Below are positions 42,675-52,050 of a stretch of DNA of 64,000 nucleotides, one piece after another. The notes under the pieces were generated by a model. The model did no database searches, was not told the DNA's origin, and saw only the letters and a program-made list of their open reading frames with translations. A program made the position numbers and the translations under genes. Location: NCBI GenBank assembly GCA_036555725.1, contig DATBKU010000110.1, forward strand, positions 186,001 to 250,000. Reading direction: 5' to 3'. Source of the DNA: CALAED01 sp036555725. GTDB lineage: Bacteria; Actinomycetota; Actinomycetes; Streptosporangiales; Streptosporangiaceae. Each line of letters opens with the position of its first letter. The first letter of the stretch is position 1.

Positions 42675-43466
42675 TCAGTCCGCAGGGCTGAGCGGGTGAT
42701 GGAAGCCACGTTCCGACATACCCTTAGCCACCTCTTGCAGATCGTCGGCGAACTGGGCGACCTTCTCCTCGCCGAATCGGACGGTGGGGCCGCTGAGGGA
42801 CAGCGCGGCGACAACCCGTCCCGAATGGCCGCGAATCGGGACGGCGACGGCGGACAGACCTTCTTCTCGTTCACCGTGGCTGACGGCCCAACCTCGGTGT
42901 GCGGCGTCGTCGATCCACTCGCGGAGGCGCTTGATGTGCCCTTCGCCGTAGGGCGAGCTGACCGCGATCCGCTTCAGGAGGCTCTCGGGCGCGTCGCGGA
43001 GCAGCACCTTGGATGATGCCCCCGCCCACAGGGGAAGCTCGTCGCCGACGTGGACGACGTGGCGCAGCGGCTGTGAGCTTTCCTGCTGGGCCACGCAGAC
43101 CCGGTAGATGTCGCGGAGCATGTAGAGGTTGACGGTCTCCCGTCGCCGCACGCCCAGGTCGTGCATGACCTTTTGGGTCTCCGGGGGCAGCTCCCAGCTG
43201 CTGCGGGCCAGATGCGCCCACCGCCACAGGCCCGGACCGGCCAGGTAGCCGTTGGGTGCCGCCCAGAGCAGGCCGCCTTGTTCCAGAGTCTGAACGAGCC
43301 GGATCACGGTCGTCTTGGCAAGCCCGGTCGACTCGACGATGTCGCGAATGGACACCACAGGGCGTTCCTCGCTCAACAACGACAAGATCTCCAAGGCTCG
43401 CTGGACGCTGCGGACTCCTTGGGCATCGGCTGCCGGGTCGACGCTGGGCTTCTTGGCTGTGTTCAC
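42675..43466 (-). CDS. IclR-family transcriptional regulator
   Basis: A 263-residue regulator. The winged helix covers about 20-80 (VQRALEILSLLSEERPVVS, then STGLAKTTVIRLVQTLEQGG), and the effector domain about 90-255 holds VVHVGDELPLWAGASSKVLL and GLSAVAVPIRGHSGRVVAAL. Starts with GTG at 43466. It heads the CoA-transferase/lyase strand and is divergent from the dehydrogenase-transporter operon; I infer that it binds the palindromes at 43613, 53815 and related half-sites. Confidence 0.9.
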   Translation of the reverse strand: MNTAKKPSVDPAADAQGVRSVQRALEILSLLSEERPVVSIRDIVESTGLAKTTVIRLVQTLEQGGLLWAAPNGYLAGPGLWRWAHLARSSWELPPETQKVMHDLGVRRRETVNLYMLRDIYRVCVAQQESSQPLRHVVHVGDELPLWAGASSKVLLRDAPESLLKRIAVSSPYGEGHIKRLREWIDDAAHRGWAVSHGEREEGLSAVAVPIRGHSGRVVAALSLSGPTVRFGEEKVAQFADDLQEVAKGMSERGFHHPLSPAD

Positions 43467-43612
43467 CGGTGCTTCGCTCTCCCCGATCTCTCATCTGCGG
43501 TCGCGTCGTACGAGGCCGTGTCCTGGTGGTGTCGCGGCGGTGCCCGGCGCGATTGTCTCCGCGTTCGTACTCTGCATGACCGGGATGGATCGTACGTTAC
43601 ACGGAGTCCATA

Positions 43613-43634
43613 TAGCGGTCTAGTTGATCCGCTA
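43613..43634. promoter_or_regulatory. Proposed IclR operator 1 (palindrome)
   Basis: TAGCGG (43613-43618), 10 bp, CCGCTA (43629-43634). With flanks the arms read CATATAGCGG and CCGCTAGTCG. It lies about 147 bp before the IclR gene start and 240 bp before the aldehyde dehydrogenase. The same spacing recurs at 53815-53844. Confidence 0.6.
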
Positions 43635-43824
43635 GTCGGTCTCTCCTGTAGAGCCGGATTGCCGGGCGGTCTTCCGTCGAGGCTACAGATCCTCTATAAC
43701 TAACTCACTGGTTCGAACATTAGCTGGTTCGGCTGACGAGGAGGTCAGGAGGTCGGCTCCGGCCGAAAGGTTTCGCGGCGATGGCTCTTGTCAGAGCGCG
43801 CGAGCGCCCGTACGTTGATCCGAA

Positions 43825-43861
43825 GTCCGTACAGCGGTCTGCTAGGACTGTATAGCGGCCA
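43825..43861 (+). promoter_or_regulatory. Proposed IclR half-sites before the catabolic operon
   Basis: Two direct copies, TACAGCGG at 43830-43837 and TATAGCGG at 43851-43858, lie 21 bp (two helical turns) apart; the second abuts the AGGAGG ribosome site of the aldehyde dehydrogenase. TACAG/CTGTA also form an inverted pair. Confidence 0.5.
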
Positions 43862-43872
43862 GGAGGAAGTTG

Positions 43873-45354
43873 ATGCTAAAGGCGGTGCTCAGCGCTGGAG
43901 AGCAGGTCACTCCGGTACAGGCCGCGGCTCTTGTCGGCGGAGGCTGGCGCACTGACGGTCCGCAGAGCGATCGAACTGGACCATATCTGCGCCGTGTTGT
44001 CAGCCAGGCGCCGATGGGGAGCGCGGACGACGTTGCCGCCGTACGGGAGTTCGCGCGGGCCGCTGTGCGGCCGGTGGCGTCGCTGGCTCCGGCTCGCCGG
44101 GCGGCGATTTTGGAAAGGGCGTCGGTCGCCGCGGCGGAGAATCGGGACGGACTGGCCCGGCTGCTCGCCCTGGAGCTGGGCAAGCCGGTCAAGGACGGGC
44201 GAGGCGAGATCGACCGGGTCGCCGACACATTCGCGGTGTGCGCCGCGGAGGCACGGCAGATCGGCGGGGACACGCTGCCGGTGGCGGGCTGGGCCAGGGG
44301 CGTCGGCAACACCGCCTTCACCTACCGGGCTCCGGCGGGCGTGGCCCTGGCCATCACGCCGTTCAACGCGCCGGCCAACCTGCTGGCCCACAAGCTCGGC
44401 GCCTCGTTCGCCGCGGGGAACACCACGATCGTCAAGGCACCACCCCAAGCGCCCGCCGTCTCCACGGCCGTCGTGGCGTTGCTGATCGAGGCCGGCATGC
44501 CGCCTGAGGCGGTGCAGCTCTTGCACGGTGATGGAGCCGTCGGCGCGGCGCTGTGCGCCGCGGACGAGGTGAGTGTCATCAGCTTTACCGGGAGCGCGGC
44601 GACGGGGGAGGCCGTGGCCCGGGCCGCCGGGGCCAAGCGGCTGGTGCTGGAGCTCGGCGGAAACGCCGCCACGATCGTCTGCGAGGACGCCGACATCGCC
44701 GAGGCGGCGCGGGTCTGCGCGCGCACCGGGTACAGCAACTCCGGGCAGAGCTGCATCTCTGTACAGCGCGTGTACGTCCAGCGGGCCCGATTCGCTGAGT
44801 TCCTCGACCTGTTCACCGACGCGGTGTCGGGTCTGACGGTCGGTGACCCGCTCGACCCGGCCACCGACGTCGGATCCATGGTCGACGAGGAGGCAGCCGA
44901 ACGGGTGGTGCGCTGGAGCGCCGAGGCCGCGGCGGCCGGCGCCCGCGTCGTGCTCGGTGGCAAGCGAGATGGCGCCACCGCACTGCCGACGATCGTGGCC
45001 GAGCCACCCGACGAGGCCTCGGTCGTCGTCCACGAGGTCTTCGGCGCCCTGGTCGCGGTCATGCCGTACGACGAACTGACCGAAGTGATCGAGCGCTGCA
45101 ACCGCAGCCGCTACGGGCTGCAGGCCGGCCTGTTCACCCGTGATATCGATCGCATCGTCACCGCCTGGCGGGACCTCGAGGTCGGCGGGCTCATCGTCAA
45201 CGGGTCCTCGAACTACCGCCTTGATCACGTCCCCTTCGGCGGCGTCAAGGACTCGGGGTTCGGCCGGGAGTCGCCGCGCTGCATGATCGACGACTTCACC
45301 GTCATCAAGACGCTGACGCTGCGCGGGGTGTCCCTGTGGGGGGACCACGCATGA
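43873..45354 (+). CDS. NAD(P)-dependent aldehyde dehydrogenase
   Basis: A 493-residue ALDH. ITPFNAPANLLAHKLGASFAA, ISFTGSAATGEAVA, the general base Glu near 260 in LVLELGGNA and the nucleophile Cys near 294 in GQSCISVQRV are present. The C-terminal VPFGGVKDSGFGRE is standard. Closest by pattern to lactaldehyde/glycolaldehyde-type ALDHs, but the substrate is not readable. The ATG at 43873 follows AGGAGGAAGT. First gene of the seven-gene operon; its stop overlaps the next start (ATGA). Confidence 0.9.
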   Translation: MLKAVLSAGEQVTPVQAAALVGGGWRTDGPQSDRTGPYLRRVVSQAPMGSADDVAAVREFARAAVRPVASLAPARRAAILERASVAAAENRDGLARLLALELGKPVKDGRGEIDRVADTFAVCAAEARQIGGDTLPVAGWARGVGNTAFTYRAPAGVALAITPFNAPANLLAHKLGASFAAGNTTIVKAPPQAPAVSTAVVALLIEAGMPPEAVQLLHGDGAVGAALCAADEVSVISFTGSAATGEAVARAAGAKRLVLELGGNAATIVCEDADIAEAARVCARTGYSNSGQSCISVQRVYVQRARFAEFLDLFTDAVSGLTVGDPLDPATDVGSMVDEEAAERVVRWSAEAAAAGARVVLGGKRDGATALPTIVAEPPDEASVVVHEVFGALVAVMPYDELTEVIERCNRSRYGLQAGLFTRDIDRIVTAWRDLEVGGLIVNGSSNYRLDHVPFGGVKDSGFGRESPRCMIDDFTVIKTLTLRGVSLWGDHA

Positions 45355-46352
45355 AGGCCGTCGCGCTGGTCTCTCCGGACACCGTGGCGATCGTCGACGA
45401 TTGGCCGGAACCGTCGGTCGGCCCCGACGAGGTCATCGTCGGCGTCCAAGGGGTCGGCCTGTGCGGTTCGGACCTCGCCGTCGTCGCCGGCCACCGGCCC
45501 GTACCCGCCCTGCCCTGGGTGCTCGGCCACGAGGCGTTCGGCGTGATCCTCGCCGCGGGCCGGAACGTCACGGACCGGTCCCCTGGGCAGCGGGTCGTCG
45601 TCGAGCCCAACTATCCCTGCCTGGCCTGCGGGCCATGCCGCTCCGGCGAGACCGCCGGCTGCCGCCGCCGCCGTGCGGCGGGGATCTCCGAGCCCGGCCT
45701 GCTGGCCGAACGCGCCGCCGTCCCGTCCCAATTCACCTGGCCGGTGCCAGAGACCTGGGACGACGCCGACGTGGTGTGCGTCGAACCGTTCACGGTGGCG
45801 CTGAATGCGGTACGGATGAGCGGGCTCCGGCCCGGGGACACGTGCCTGATCGTAGGTGCCGGTTCGCAAGGGCTGCTGGTGTCCCTGGCGGTGACGCACG
45901 CCGGTGGGGTGCCGTTCGTCACCGAGCCGCACGCCGGCCGGAAGGCTTTCGCCGTCCAGATGGGGGCGCGAGATGCCGGATCGCTGTCGGCGGAGACGGC
46001 GTTCCCCGTCGTGATCGAGACCTCCGGCGCCCCGGAGGCGTTCGAGGAGGCACTGGAGCGGACCGCGCCTGGCGGTTGTCTGATCGTGGTCGGTCAGAGC
46101 ACCCGGCCCGCCCGCGTACCCACCTTCTCTTTGGTGCAACGGCGCCTGACCGTACGCGGGTGCCTCATCTACGACCATCCGGGCGGCTTCGCCCGCACGA
46201 TCGCCACCCTTACCGGGCACGACCTCCGACCTGGCCGGGTGGTGCGACAGCGCTACGAGCTCGCGCAGGCCCCCGACGCCTTCGCCCGCGCGGCCGACAT
46301 CGCCGGCAAGACGTGGATCAGCATGCCCCGAATCGAGGTGACGGCCTCATGA
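45351..46352 (+). CDS. Zinc-dependent alcohol dehydrogenase (MDR)
   Basis: A 333-residue medium-chain dehydrogenase. GVGLCGSDLAVVAGHRPVP and LGHEAFGVI give the catalytic zinc Cys and His-Glu; the structural zinc motif CLACGPCRSGETAGC is complete. GAGSQGLLVSLA is the NAD turn. The pattern fits sorbitol/threonine-dehydrogenase-type enzymes. Both ends overlap neighbours by ATGA. Likely produces the aldehyde or ketone used by the adjacent ALDH or ThDP enzyme. Confidence 0.88.
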   Translation: MKAVALVSPDTVAIVDDWPEPSVGPDEVIVGVQGVGLCGSDLAVVAGHRPVPALPWVLGHEAFGVILAAGRNVTDRSPGQRVVVEPNYPCLACGPCRSGETAGCRRRRAAGISEPGLLAERAAVPSQFTWPVPETWDDADVVCVEPFTVALNAVRMSGLRPGDTCLIVGAGSQGLLVSLAVTHAGGVPFVTEPHAGRKAFAVQMGARDAGSLSAETAFPVVIETSGAPEAFEEALERTAPGGCLIVVGQSTRPARVPTFSLVQRRLTVRGCLIYDHPGGFARTIATLTGHDLRPGRVVRQRYELAQAPDAFARAADIAGKTWISMPRIEVTAS

Positions 46353-48163
46353 CCGTAGCCGACCAGACCACCGGCACGGTGACGGCCGCGGCGGCGCTCG
46401 TCCGCCAGCTCGAGCGCTACGGCGTGGAGTACGTGTTCGGCACCTGCGGGCATACCAACATCGCGCTGTTGGACGCACTTGGCCGCAGCCCCATCACCTT
46501 CGTCATGGCGCGCCACGAGCAGGCCGCGGCGCACGCTGCGGACGGCTACGCGCGCGCCTCGGGACGGCCGGGCGTACTGCTCCTGCACGTCGGGCCGGGA
46601 ATGATGAACGCGGTCACCGGCGTGGCCACCGCGGCGCTGGACTCGGTGCCGCTGATCGCGATCTCCGGCGACGTGCCGTCCTACTACCACGGCAGGCATC
46701 CGCATCAGGAGGTCAACCTCCACGCCGACGCCGACCAGACCGCGATCTACCGGCCCTTCGTCAAGCGTGCCTGGCACGTGCAGCGCGCCGGAGACCTGGC
46801 GCGGTTCACCGAGCGGGCCTTCTGGACCGCCACCTCGGGCCGCCGTGGAGCGGTGCTGCTCAACGTTCCGATGGACCTGTTCTCGCGGCGGACGCCACAG
46901 ATTGACCATCCGCTCCCGGTAGGCGATCCAGGCCCGGACCTGTCCGCGCGGGTCGCTGAGCGGATCGCGCGGCTGCTGATCGAGGCCGACCGGCCGTTGA
47001 TCTACTTCGGCGGCGGGCTACGGCACGGGCAAGGAGGGCTGCGGCGTGGGCAAGCGGCGCTGCTGTCGATCGCCGAGCACCTGGACATCCCGATGGTTCA
47101 CTCGCTGATGGGTAAGGGAACCGTCCGCGACGACCACCCATTGCTGCTCGGCATGCCGGGCTTTTGGGGCCTGAAGACGACCAACGACTACGCCCGGGAC
47201 GCCGATGTCGTGCTCGCCCTGGCGACCCGGTTCGCCGAGACCGACGCCAGCTCGTGGGACCCGGCGTACACCTGGAATCTCCGGGGCGGGGCGCTGGAAC
47301 GGGCGCCATCGGGCGGGGACGAGCACGGCCGGCTCATCCAGATCGACATCGACCCCGCCGAGATCGGGCGCAACTATCCGGTGGAGGTGGGCGCGGTCGC
47401 CGACGTGACGCTCGCGCTCCAGGCGATCGACACTGCCGTCCACGGCCTCCGAGCCGACCGGATATCCCGTCCCGCCCTCCGTGAGCAGATTCGTACGGCC
47501 CGCACCGAGCTGTTCGCCGACAGCCGCGAGCGCGGCCGCAGCGACGACTTTCCGCTCCGCCCCGAGCGCATCCTCAGCGATCTGCGGGACGCCGTTCCTG
47601 CCGACGCGGTGCTGGTCACCGATGTCGGCTGGAACAAGAACGGCGTCGCGCAGTGCTACCGGCTCCCGGCCGAGGGCCGCTTCATCACTCCGGGCGGCCT
47701 TTCGACGATGGGGTTCGGGCCCGCCGCCGCCGTCGGCGTCCAGCTCGCCCAGCCGGACCGTGTCGTGGTCGCCCTCATCGGGGACGGCGGAATGAGCGCC
47801 CAGCTTCCGGCCGTCCCCATGGCCGTCGAGCAGGGGCTCCCGGTGATCTTCGTGGTGATGAACAACCGCGCCCACGGCACGATCGCCGACCTCCAGACGG
47901 CCAACTTCGGCACCGCCTACGGGTGCGAGTTCCGCGACCCGGACGGCCGGCCCTACAGCCCAGGCTTCGCCGCCCTTGCCGAAGCGTGCGGGGCCGACGG
48001 ATACGACATTCCCGCCCCCGAGGCGCTCGCGTCCGCACTGAGATCGGCCGTCAGCAGACGACGGCCCGCCGTACTGGACGTGCCCATGGTCAACGAGCCG
48101 GTGCCGACCCCGGGGCACTGGAACATCACCGACATCTACCAGGGTGTTTTCCCAAAGAGGTGA
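46349..48163 (+). CDS. Thiamine-diphosphate-dependent enzyme (acetolactate-synthase-like)
   Basis: A 604-residue ThDP enzyme: catalytic Glu near 57 in MARHEQAAAHAADGYARA, the middle domain DADVVLALATRFAETD, and the C-terminal ThDP/Mg motif GDGGMSAQLPAVPMAVEQGL...MNNRAHGTI. The unusual FGTCGHTNIALLDAL near residue 30 separates it from true IlvB; the IlvB of this genome is at 22.4 kb. A decarboxylase or acyl-transfer role on a 2-oxoacid or aldehyde is possible. ATGA overlap with the alcohol dehydrogenase. Confidence 0.85.
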   Translation: MTVADQTTGTVTAAAALVRQLERYGVEYVFGTCGHTNIALLDALGRSPITFVMARHEQAAAHAADGYARASGRPGVLLLHVGPGMMNAVTGVATAALDSVPLIAISGDVPSYYHGRHPHQEVNLHADADQTAIYRPFVKRAWHVQRAGDLARFTERAFWTATSGRRGAVLLNVPMDLFSRRTPQIDHPLPVGDPGPDLSARVAERIARLLIEADRPLIYFGGGLRHGQGGLRRGQAALLSIAEHLDIPMVHSLMGKGTVRDDHPLLLGMPGFWGLKTTNDYARDADVVLALATRFAETDASSWDPAYTWNLRGGALERAPSGGDEHGRLIQIDIDPAEIGRNYPVEVGAVADVTLALQAIDTAVHGLRADRISRPALREQIRTARTELFADSRERGRSDDFPLRPERILSDLRDAVPADAVLVTDVGWNKNGVAQCYRLPAEGRFITPGGLSTMGFGPAAAVGVQLAQPDRVVVALIGDGGMSAQLPAVPMAVEQGLPVIFVVMNNRAHGTIADLQTANFGTAYGCEFRDPDGRPYSPGFAALAEACGADGYDIPAPEALASALRSAVSRRRPAVLDVPMVNEPVPTPGHWNITDIYQGVFPKR

Positions 48164-48167
48164 CATC

Positions 48168-49328
48168 ATGCTCAACCTGCACAGGGTCCGTGCCTCCCTG
48201 CTCGCCGCCACCGGCGTCCTCGCGCTCGGCCTCACCGCGGCGTGCGGCGCTCCCGGAGAGTCCAAGGACGCCGGCTCCAGCGACTCCGGCCCAATCAAGA
48301 TCGCTCTCGTGGACGCGCAAAGCGGCCAGCTGAGCTCGCTCGGCAAGTGGGAGTTCAAGGGCGCCAAGCTCGCCGTCGACGAGTGGAACAAGGCCGGCGG
48401 CATCAATGGCCGCAAGATCCAGCTGGACGTCTTCGACGACCAGGGCGACCCGACCGTCGGCACCAACATCGCCCGCAAGATCTCCAGTCAGAAGTACCTC
48501 GCGATGCTCGGCACGGCCGAGAGCGCCGTCACGATCGCGATGGCCCCCACGTTGCGTCAGGCCGAGATCCCCAACATCACCTCGGGACAGTCACCCGGCA
48601 TTGTGGCCCTCCAGAGCCCGTACGTCTTCCTGAACAGCCCTACCAGCACCACGTACGACGAGACCCTCGCCAAGTACCTCGTCGACCAGAAGAAGATGAA
48701 GAAGATCGCCCTCGTCACCAACAACGGCGCGTACGGCAAGGGCGAGCACGACGCCTTCCTCAAGGCGCTGACGGACCGGGGCATCAAGCCGGTCGCCGAC
48801 GAGGTCGTCACCGCGGACCAGAAGGACTTCAGCGCGCAGCTGACCAAGGTCCGGCAGAAGGGACCGGAGGCCGTCTTCCTCGGCGCCGAGGAAGTCGAGT
48901 CCGGACTGATCGTCAAGCAGGCCCGCGACCTCGGGATCACCGCCCCGTTCGCCGGCGGCGCGCCGCAGGGCACGCCCGTCTTCCGCGACACCGCGGGGGT
49001 GAAGAACGTCGAAGGCACCATCGTCAGCTCGCCCTACCTGAGCAACGACACCAACGACGCCACAAAGAAGTTCGCCGCCGCGTACAAGGCCGCCTACGGC
49101 GAGAACGCCGAACTGCACGGCGCCAAGGCATACGACGGCGCACAGATCTTGCTCACCGCGCTGAAGAACAGCAGCGTCGCGACGGGCAAGAAGCTGGCCG
49201 ACGCGATCCGGGCCGTCCGGCACCCGGGGCTCATGGGCAACTTCGCCTACGACGAGACCGGCGTGGGCATCAAGGCGACCACGATCGGGATCGTGAAGAA
49301 CGGTGAGGTCGTCAAGGCCGAAAGCTGA
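48168..49328 (+). CDS. ABC transporter substrate-binding lipoprotein (Liv type)
   Basis: A 386-residue periplasmic-binding-protein-like lipoprotein. The signal ends with LTAACG, Cys near residue 25. The mature protein is a type I (LivK-like) binding fold: IKIALVDAQSGQLSSLGKWE, LAVDEWNKAGGINGRKIQL, VLAMLGT-like hinge and IALVTNNGAYGKGEHDAF. Family ligands include branched amino acids, aromatics and short acids. ATG at 48168 after AAAGAGGTGAC. Fourth gene of the operon. Confidence 0.88.
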   Translation: MLNLHRVRASLLAATGVLALGLTAACGAPGESKDAGSSDSGPIKIALVDAQSGQLSSLGKWEFKGAKLAVDEWNKAGGINGRKIQLDVFDDQGDPTVGTNIARKISSQKYLAMLGTAESAVTIAMAPTLRQAEIPNITSGQSPGIVALQSPYVFLNSPTSTTYDETLAKYLVDQKKMKKIALVTNNGAYGKGEHDAFLKALTDRGIKPVADEVVTADQKDFSAQLTKVRQKGPEAVFLGAEEVESGLIVKQARDLGITAPFAGGAPQGTPVFRDTAGVKNVEGTIVSSPYLSNDTNDATKKFAAAYKAAYGENAELHGAKAYDGAQILLTALKNSSVATGKKLADAIRAVRHPGLMGNFAYDETGVGIKATTIGIVKNGEVVKAES

Positions 49329-49345
49329 CTCACAGGAAGAGAACC

Positions 49346-50215
49346 ATGCAGGTCTTTCTCCAGACACTGACCGGCGGGCTGAGCCTTGGCGCGATCTATG
49401 CGCTGGTCGCCATGGGGTTCTCGCTCGTCTACCGGACGATGGGGCTGGTCAACTTCGCGCACGCGGACGTCCTCATGATCGGGGCGTTCACGGCCTCCAC
49501 CTTCTATATGTCGACCAAGCTGCCGTTCGCCCTCGCGATGGCGCTGTCCATCGCGGTGACCGGCCTCATCGGCCTGGTCATCGAGCGGGTGCTGCGCCCG
49601 CTGGAGAACAAGGACTTCACGCTGATGCTGATCGGCACGATCGGTTTCGGCATGGTCCTGCAGGCGGTGGCCGTCATGATCTGGGGGGCCACGGGTCGTG
49701 CCGTGGCCACCCCGGTGAAAGCGGCTCCGCTGGATCTGTTCGGCCTGCGGATCCGCACCTACGATCTGGTGATTCTGGCCATCGCCGCGGCCGCCGTGGT
49801 CGTGCTGGTCGCGTTCTTGCAGCGCACCAAACGGGGCGCGGCGATGCAGGCGGTCGCGATGGACCACGAGGCGGCCACCGCCGTCGGCATCCACGTGGGG
49901 CGCAGCAACGCCATCGCGTTCGCCATCGGCGCCGGGCTCGCCGCGCTGGCCGGCGGACTGGTCGGCCCGCTGCTGTACGTCAATCCCACGATGGGCGGGC
50001 CGATCGGCATCAAGGGTTTCGCCGCGGCCATGCTGGGCGGCTGCGGCAACATTCCGGGCGCCATCGTCGGGGGGCTGGCCATCGGCGTCTTGGATTCCTT
50101 CGCCGCCGGCCACTTCCAGGGTTACTCCGAGCTGGTGGTGTTCCTGGTCTTCACTGTGATCATCATGATCCGCCCGCTGGGCCTGTTCGGCGAGATGACA
50201 GTGAGCCGGGCATGA
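49346..50215 (+). CDS. ABC transporter permease (LivH type)
   Basis: A 289-residue permease with about eight helices. It begins FLQTLTGGLSLGAIYALVAM and has GFSLVYRTMGLVNFAHADVLMIGAF and GCGNIPGAIVGGLAIGVL, typical of LivH. It forms the membrane channel with the next gene's N-terminal half. ATG at 49346 follows AGGAAGAG; stop overlaps the next start by ATGA. Confidence 0.9.
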   Translation: MQVFLQTLTGGLSLGAIYALVAMGFSLVYRTMGLVNFAHADVLMIGAFTASTFYMSTKLPFALAMALSIAVTGLIGLVIERVLRPLENKDFTLMLIGTIGFGMVLQAVAVMIWGATGRAVATPVKAAPLDLFGLRIRTYDLVILAIAAAAVVVLVAFLQRTKRGAAMQAVAMDHEAATAVGIHVGRSNAIAFAIGAGLAALAGGLVGPLLYVNPTMGGPIGIKGFAAAMLGGCGNIPGAIVGGLAIGVLDSFAAGHFQGYSELVVFLVFTVIIMIRPLGLFGEMTVSRA

Positions 50216-52050
50216 TGGCCGCCCTCAGGCGCCGCGCCACGCCGCGACTCGGCGGGCTCGCGGCGCTCATCGCCTTCGCCTGGATCCTGCCGTACCAGGT
50301 CGGCAGCTACGCCATCCACGTGGTCGATATCGCGTTGGTGTTCGCGTTGCTGGCCGTAGGCATGGGCCTGGCCATGGGCATCGCCGGGCAGATCAACCTC
50401 GCCCAGGTCGCCTTCTTCGGTGTGGGCGCGTACGCGACAGCGATCCTTACCACCCACAACGGGTTCGGCTTTTGGCCGGCCGCGGCGCTGGCCATGGTGG
50501 TCACGGCATTGGCCGGGTTGCTCGCCGGAATCCCGGCGCTCCGCATGCAGTCGCACTACCTCGGCATCGTCACGCTCGGGCTGGCGCTCGGCTTCATCAA
50601 CTGGACCACGAATGCCGAGCTGGCCGGCGGCGCCGAGGGCATCTCGGCAATCCCCGTGCCGCCCATGTTCGGCATCGACATGGGCAGCGAATACCTCTAC
50701 TACTACCTGGAAGCGGTGGTGTTCGCGCTCGCCCTGGCTTTCGGCCTCTTCGTGGTCAAAACGGGTCTCGGCCGCAGGCTGATGGCGATGCGCGACGACC
50801 CGCTGGCCGCGGGCGCGGTCGGCGCGGAGATTCCCCTGCTGCGGATGACCGCCTTCATGCTGTCCAGCGTGTACGGCGGTGCCGCCGGCGTGCTGTATGC
50901 CGGCCTCATCCATTTCATCGCGCCGGACACGTTCAGCATCGCCAACATGTTCCTGCTGTTGGCGATGGTCGTGATCGGAGGCAGGCAGAGCCTGGCCGGC
51001 TGCGTGGTCGGCGCGATCGGGCTGACACTGATCCGCGAACAGCTGGTGGACTACCCCAGCTACACCCAGCTCGGGTTCGGGATCGTCGTGGTGATCATGG
51101 TGGTGTTCGCGCCGACCGGGCTCGCCGGCATCCCGGCCCGGGCGAGGGCGACGGTGGACCGGCGTCGCGGACGGGCCGCCGATCGCGCCACGCTGCGGCC
51201 GTTCCAGCAGTACGAACCCGCGGAGCCGTACGAGTCCCCAGAGGACGCGCCGCCGCTGCTCGAGGTGCGCCAGGTCAGCAAGCACTTCCGCGGACTGGTC
51301 GCCCTCAAGGACGTCTCGCTCACCGTCGAGCGTGGCGAGATCCGTGGCATCGTCGGCCCCAACGGCTCGGGCAAGACCACGCTGTTCAACGTGATCAGCG
51401 GGTTTTACCGGGCCTCCGGCGGCCGGGTACAGATGGACGGCCGGGTCATCTCCGGCGCTCGCCCGTACCGGCTGTCCATGCTGGGGCTGGCCCGCACCTT
51501 CCAGAACCTGCGTCTATTCGGAGAGATGTCGATCAAGGACAACCTGCTGGTCGCCTTGGACCGCACCCGCACCGTCGCGATCTGGCGGTACGTGCTGTGG
51601 CCCGTCGGGATCTGGCGGCAAGAGCGCCGGCTCAACCAGCAGGCGGACGCCCTGCTCGCCCGGTTCGGACTGACCGAGTTCGCCAAAGCGCGGCCGGGCT
51701 CCCTTCCGTACGGCATCCAGCGCCGGATCGAGATCGCGCGAGCGATGGCCGGCGGGCCCCGCCTGTTGCTGCTTGACGAGCCGGCGGCCGGTCTCAACGG
51801 GGATGAGGTACGGCAACTGGCCGAGATCGTGCGGTCCATCCGCGACAGCGGCGTCACCGTCGTGCTCATCGAGCACAACATGGGCCTGGTCATGTCGCTG
51901 TGCGAGCGCGTGACGATCCTGTCCGGCGGCGCGGTGATCGCCGAAGGCACGCCCGCCGAGGTGGCCAGAGACCACGCCGTGATCGAGGCCTACCTCGGCG
52001 ATTCGGCCATGGCCGACATGCCGCTGCCGACCAGCGAGGTAAGACCATGA
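50212..52050 (+). CDS. Fused ABC permease-ATPase (LivM-LivG)
   Basis: A 612-residue fusion. Residues 1 to about 315 are a LivM permease (VFALLAVGMGLAMGIAGQIN, YLGIVTLGLALGF, SVYGGAAGVLYAGLIHF). A ~35-residue charged linker leads to a LivG ATPase from about 345: Walker A GPNGSGKTT near 382, signature LPYGIQRRIEIARAMAGGP near 497 and Walker B LLLLDEPAAGL near 518. Both motors appear intact. ATGA overlaps on both sides. Confidence 0.9.
   Translation: MMAALRRRATPRLGGLAALIAFAWILPYQVGSYAIHVVDIALVFALLAVGMGLAMGIAGQINLAQVAFFGVGAYATAILTTHNGFGFWPAAALAMVVTALAGLLAGIPALRMQSHYLGIVTLGLALGFINWTTNAELAGGAEGISAIPVPPMFGIDMGSEYLYYYLEAVVFALALAFGLFVVKTGLGRRLMAMRDDPLAAGAVGAEIPLLRMTAFMLSSVYGGAAGVLYAGLIHFIAPDTFSIANMFLLLAMVVIGGRQSLAGCVVGAIGLTLIREQLVDYPSYTQLGFGIVVVIMVVFAPTGLAGIPARARATVDRRRGRAADRATLRPFQQYEPAEPYESPEDAPPLLEVRQVSKHFRGLVALKDVSLTVERGEIRGIVGPNGSGKTTLFNVISGFYRASGGRVQMDGRVISGARPYRLSMLGLARTFQNLRLFGEMSIKDNLLVALDRTRTVAIWRYVLWPVGIWRQERRLNQQADALLARFGLTEFAKARPGSLPYGIQRRIEIARAMAGGPRLLLLDEPAAGLNGDEVRQLAEIVRSIRDSGVTVVLIEHNMGLVMSLCERVTILSGGAVIAEGTPAEVARDHAVIEAYLGDSAMADMPLPTSEVRP

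Noticed and set aside
40545..43872. Integrase, transposase or attachment repeat for the island after tRNA-Glu
   Set aside because: No integrase or transposase gene and no copy of the tRNA 3' end was seen anywhere in the window, so mobility is not claimed.
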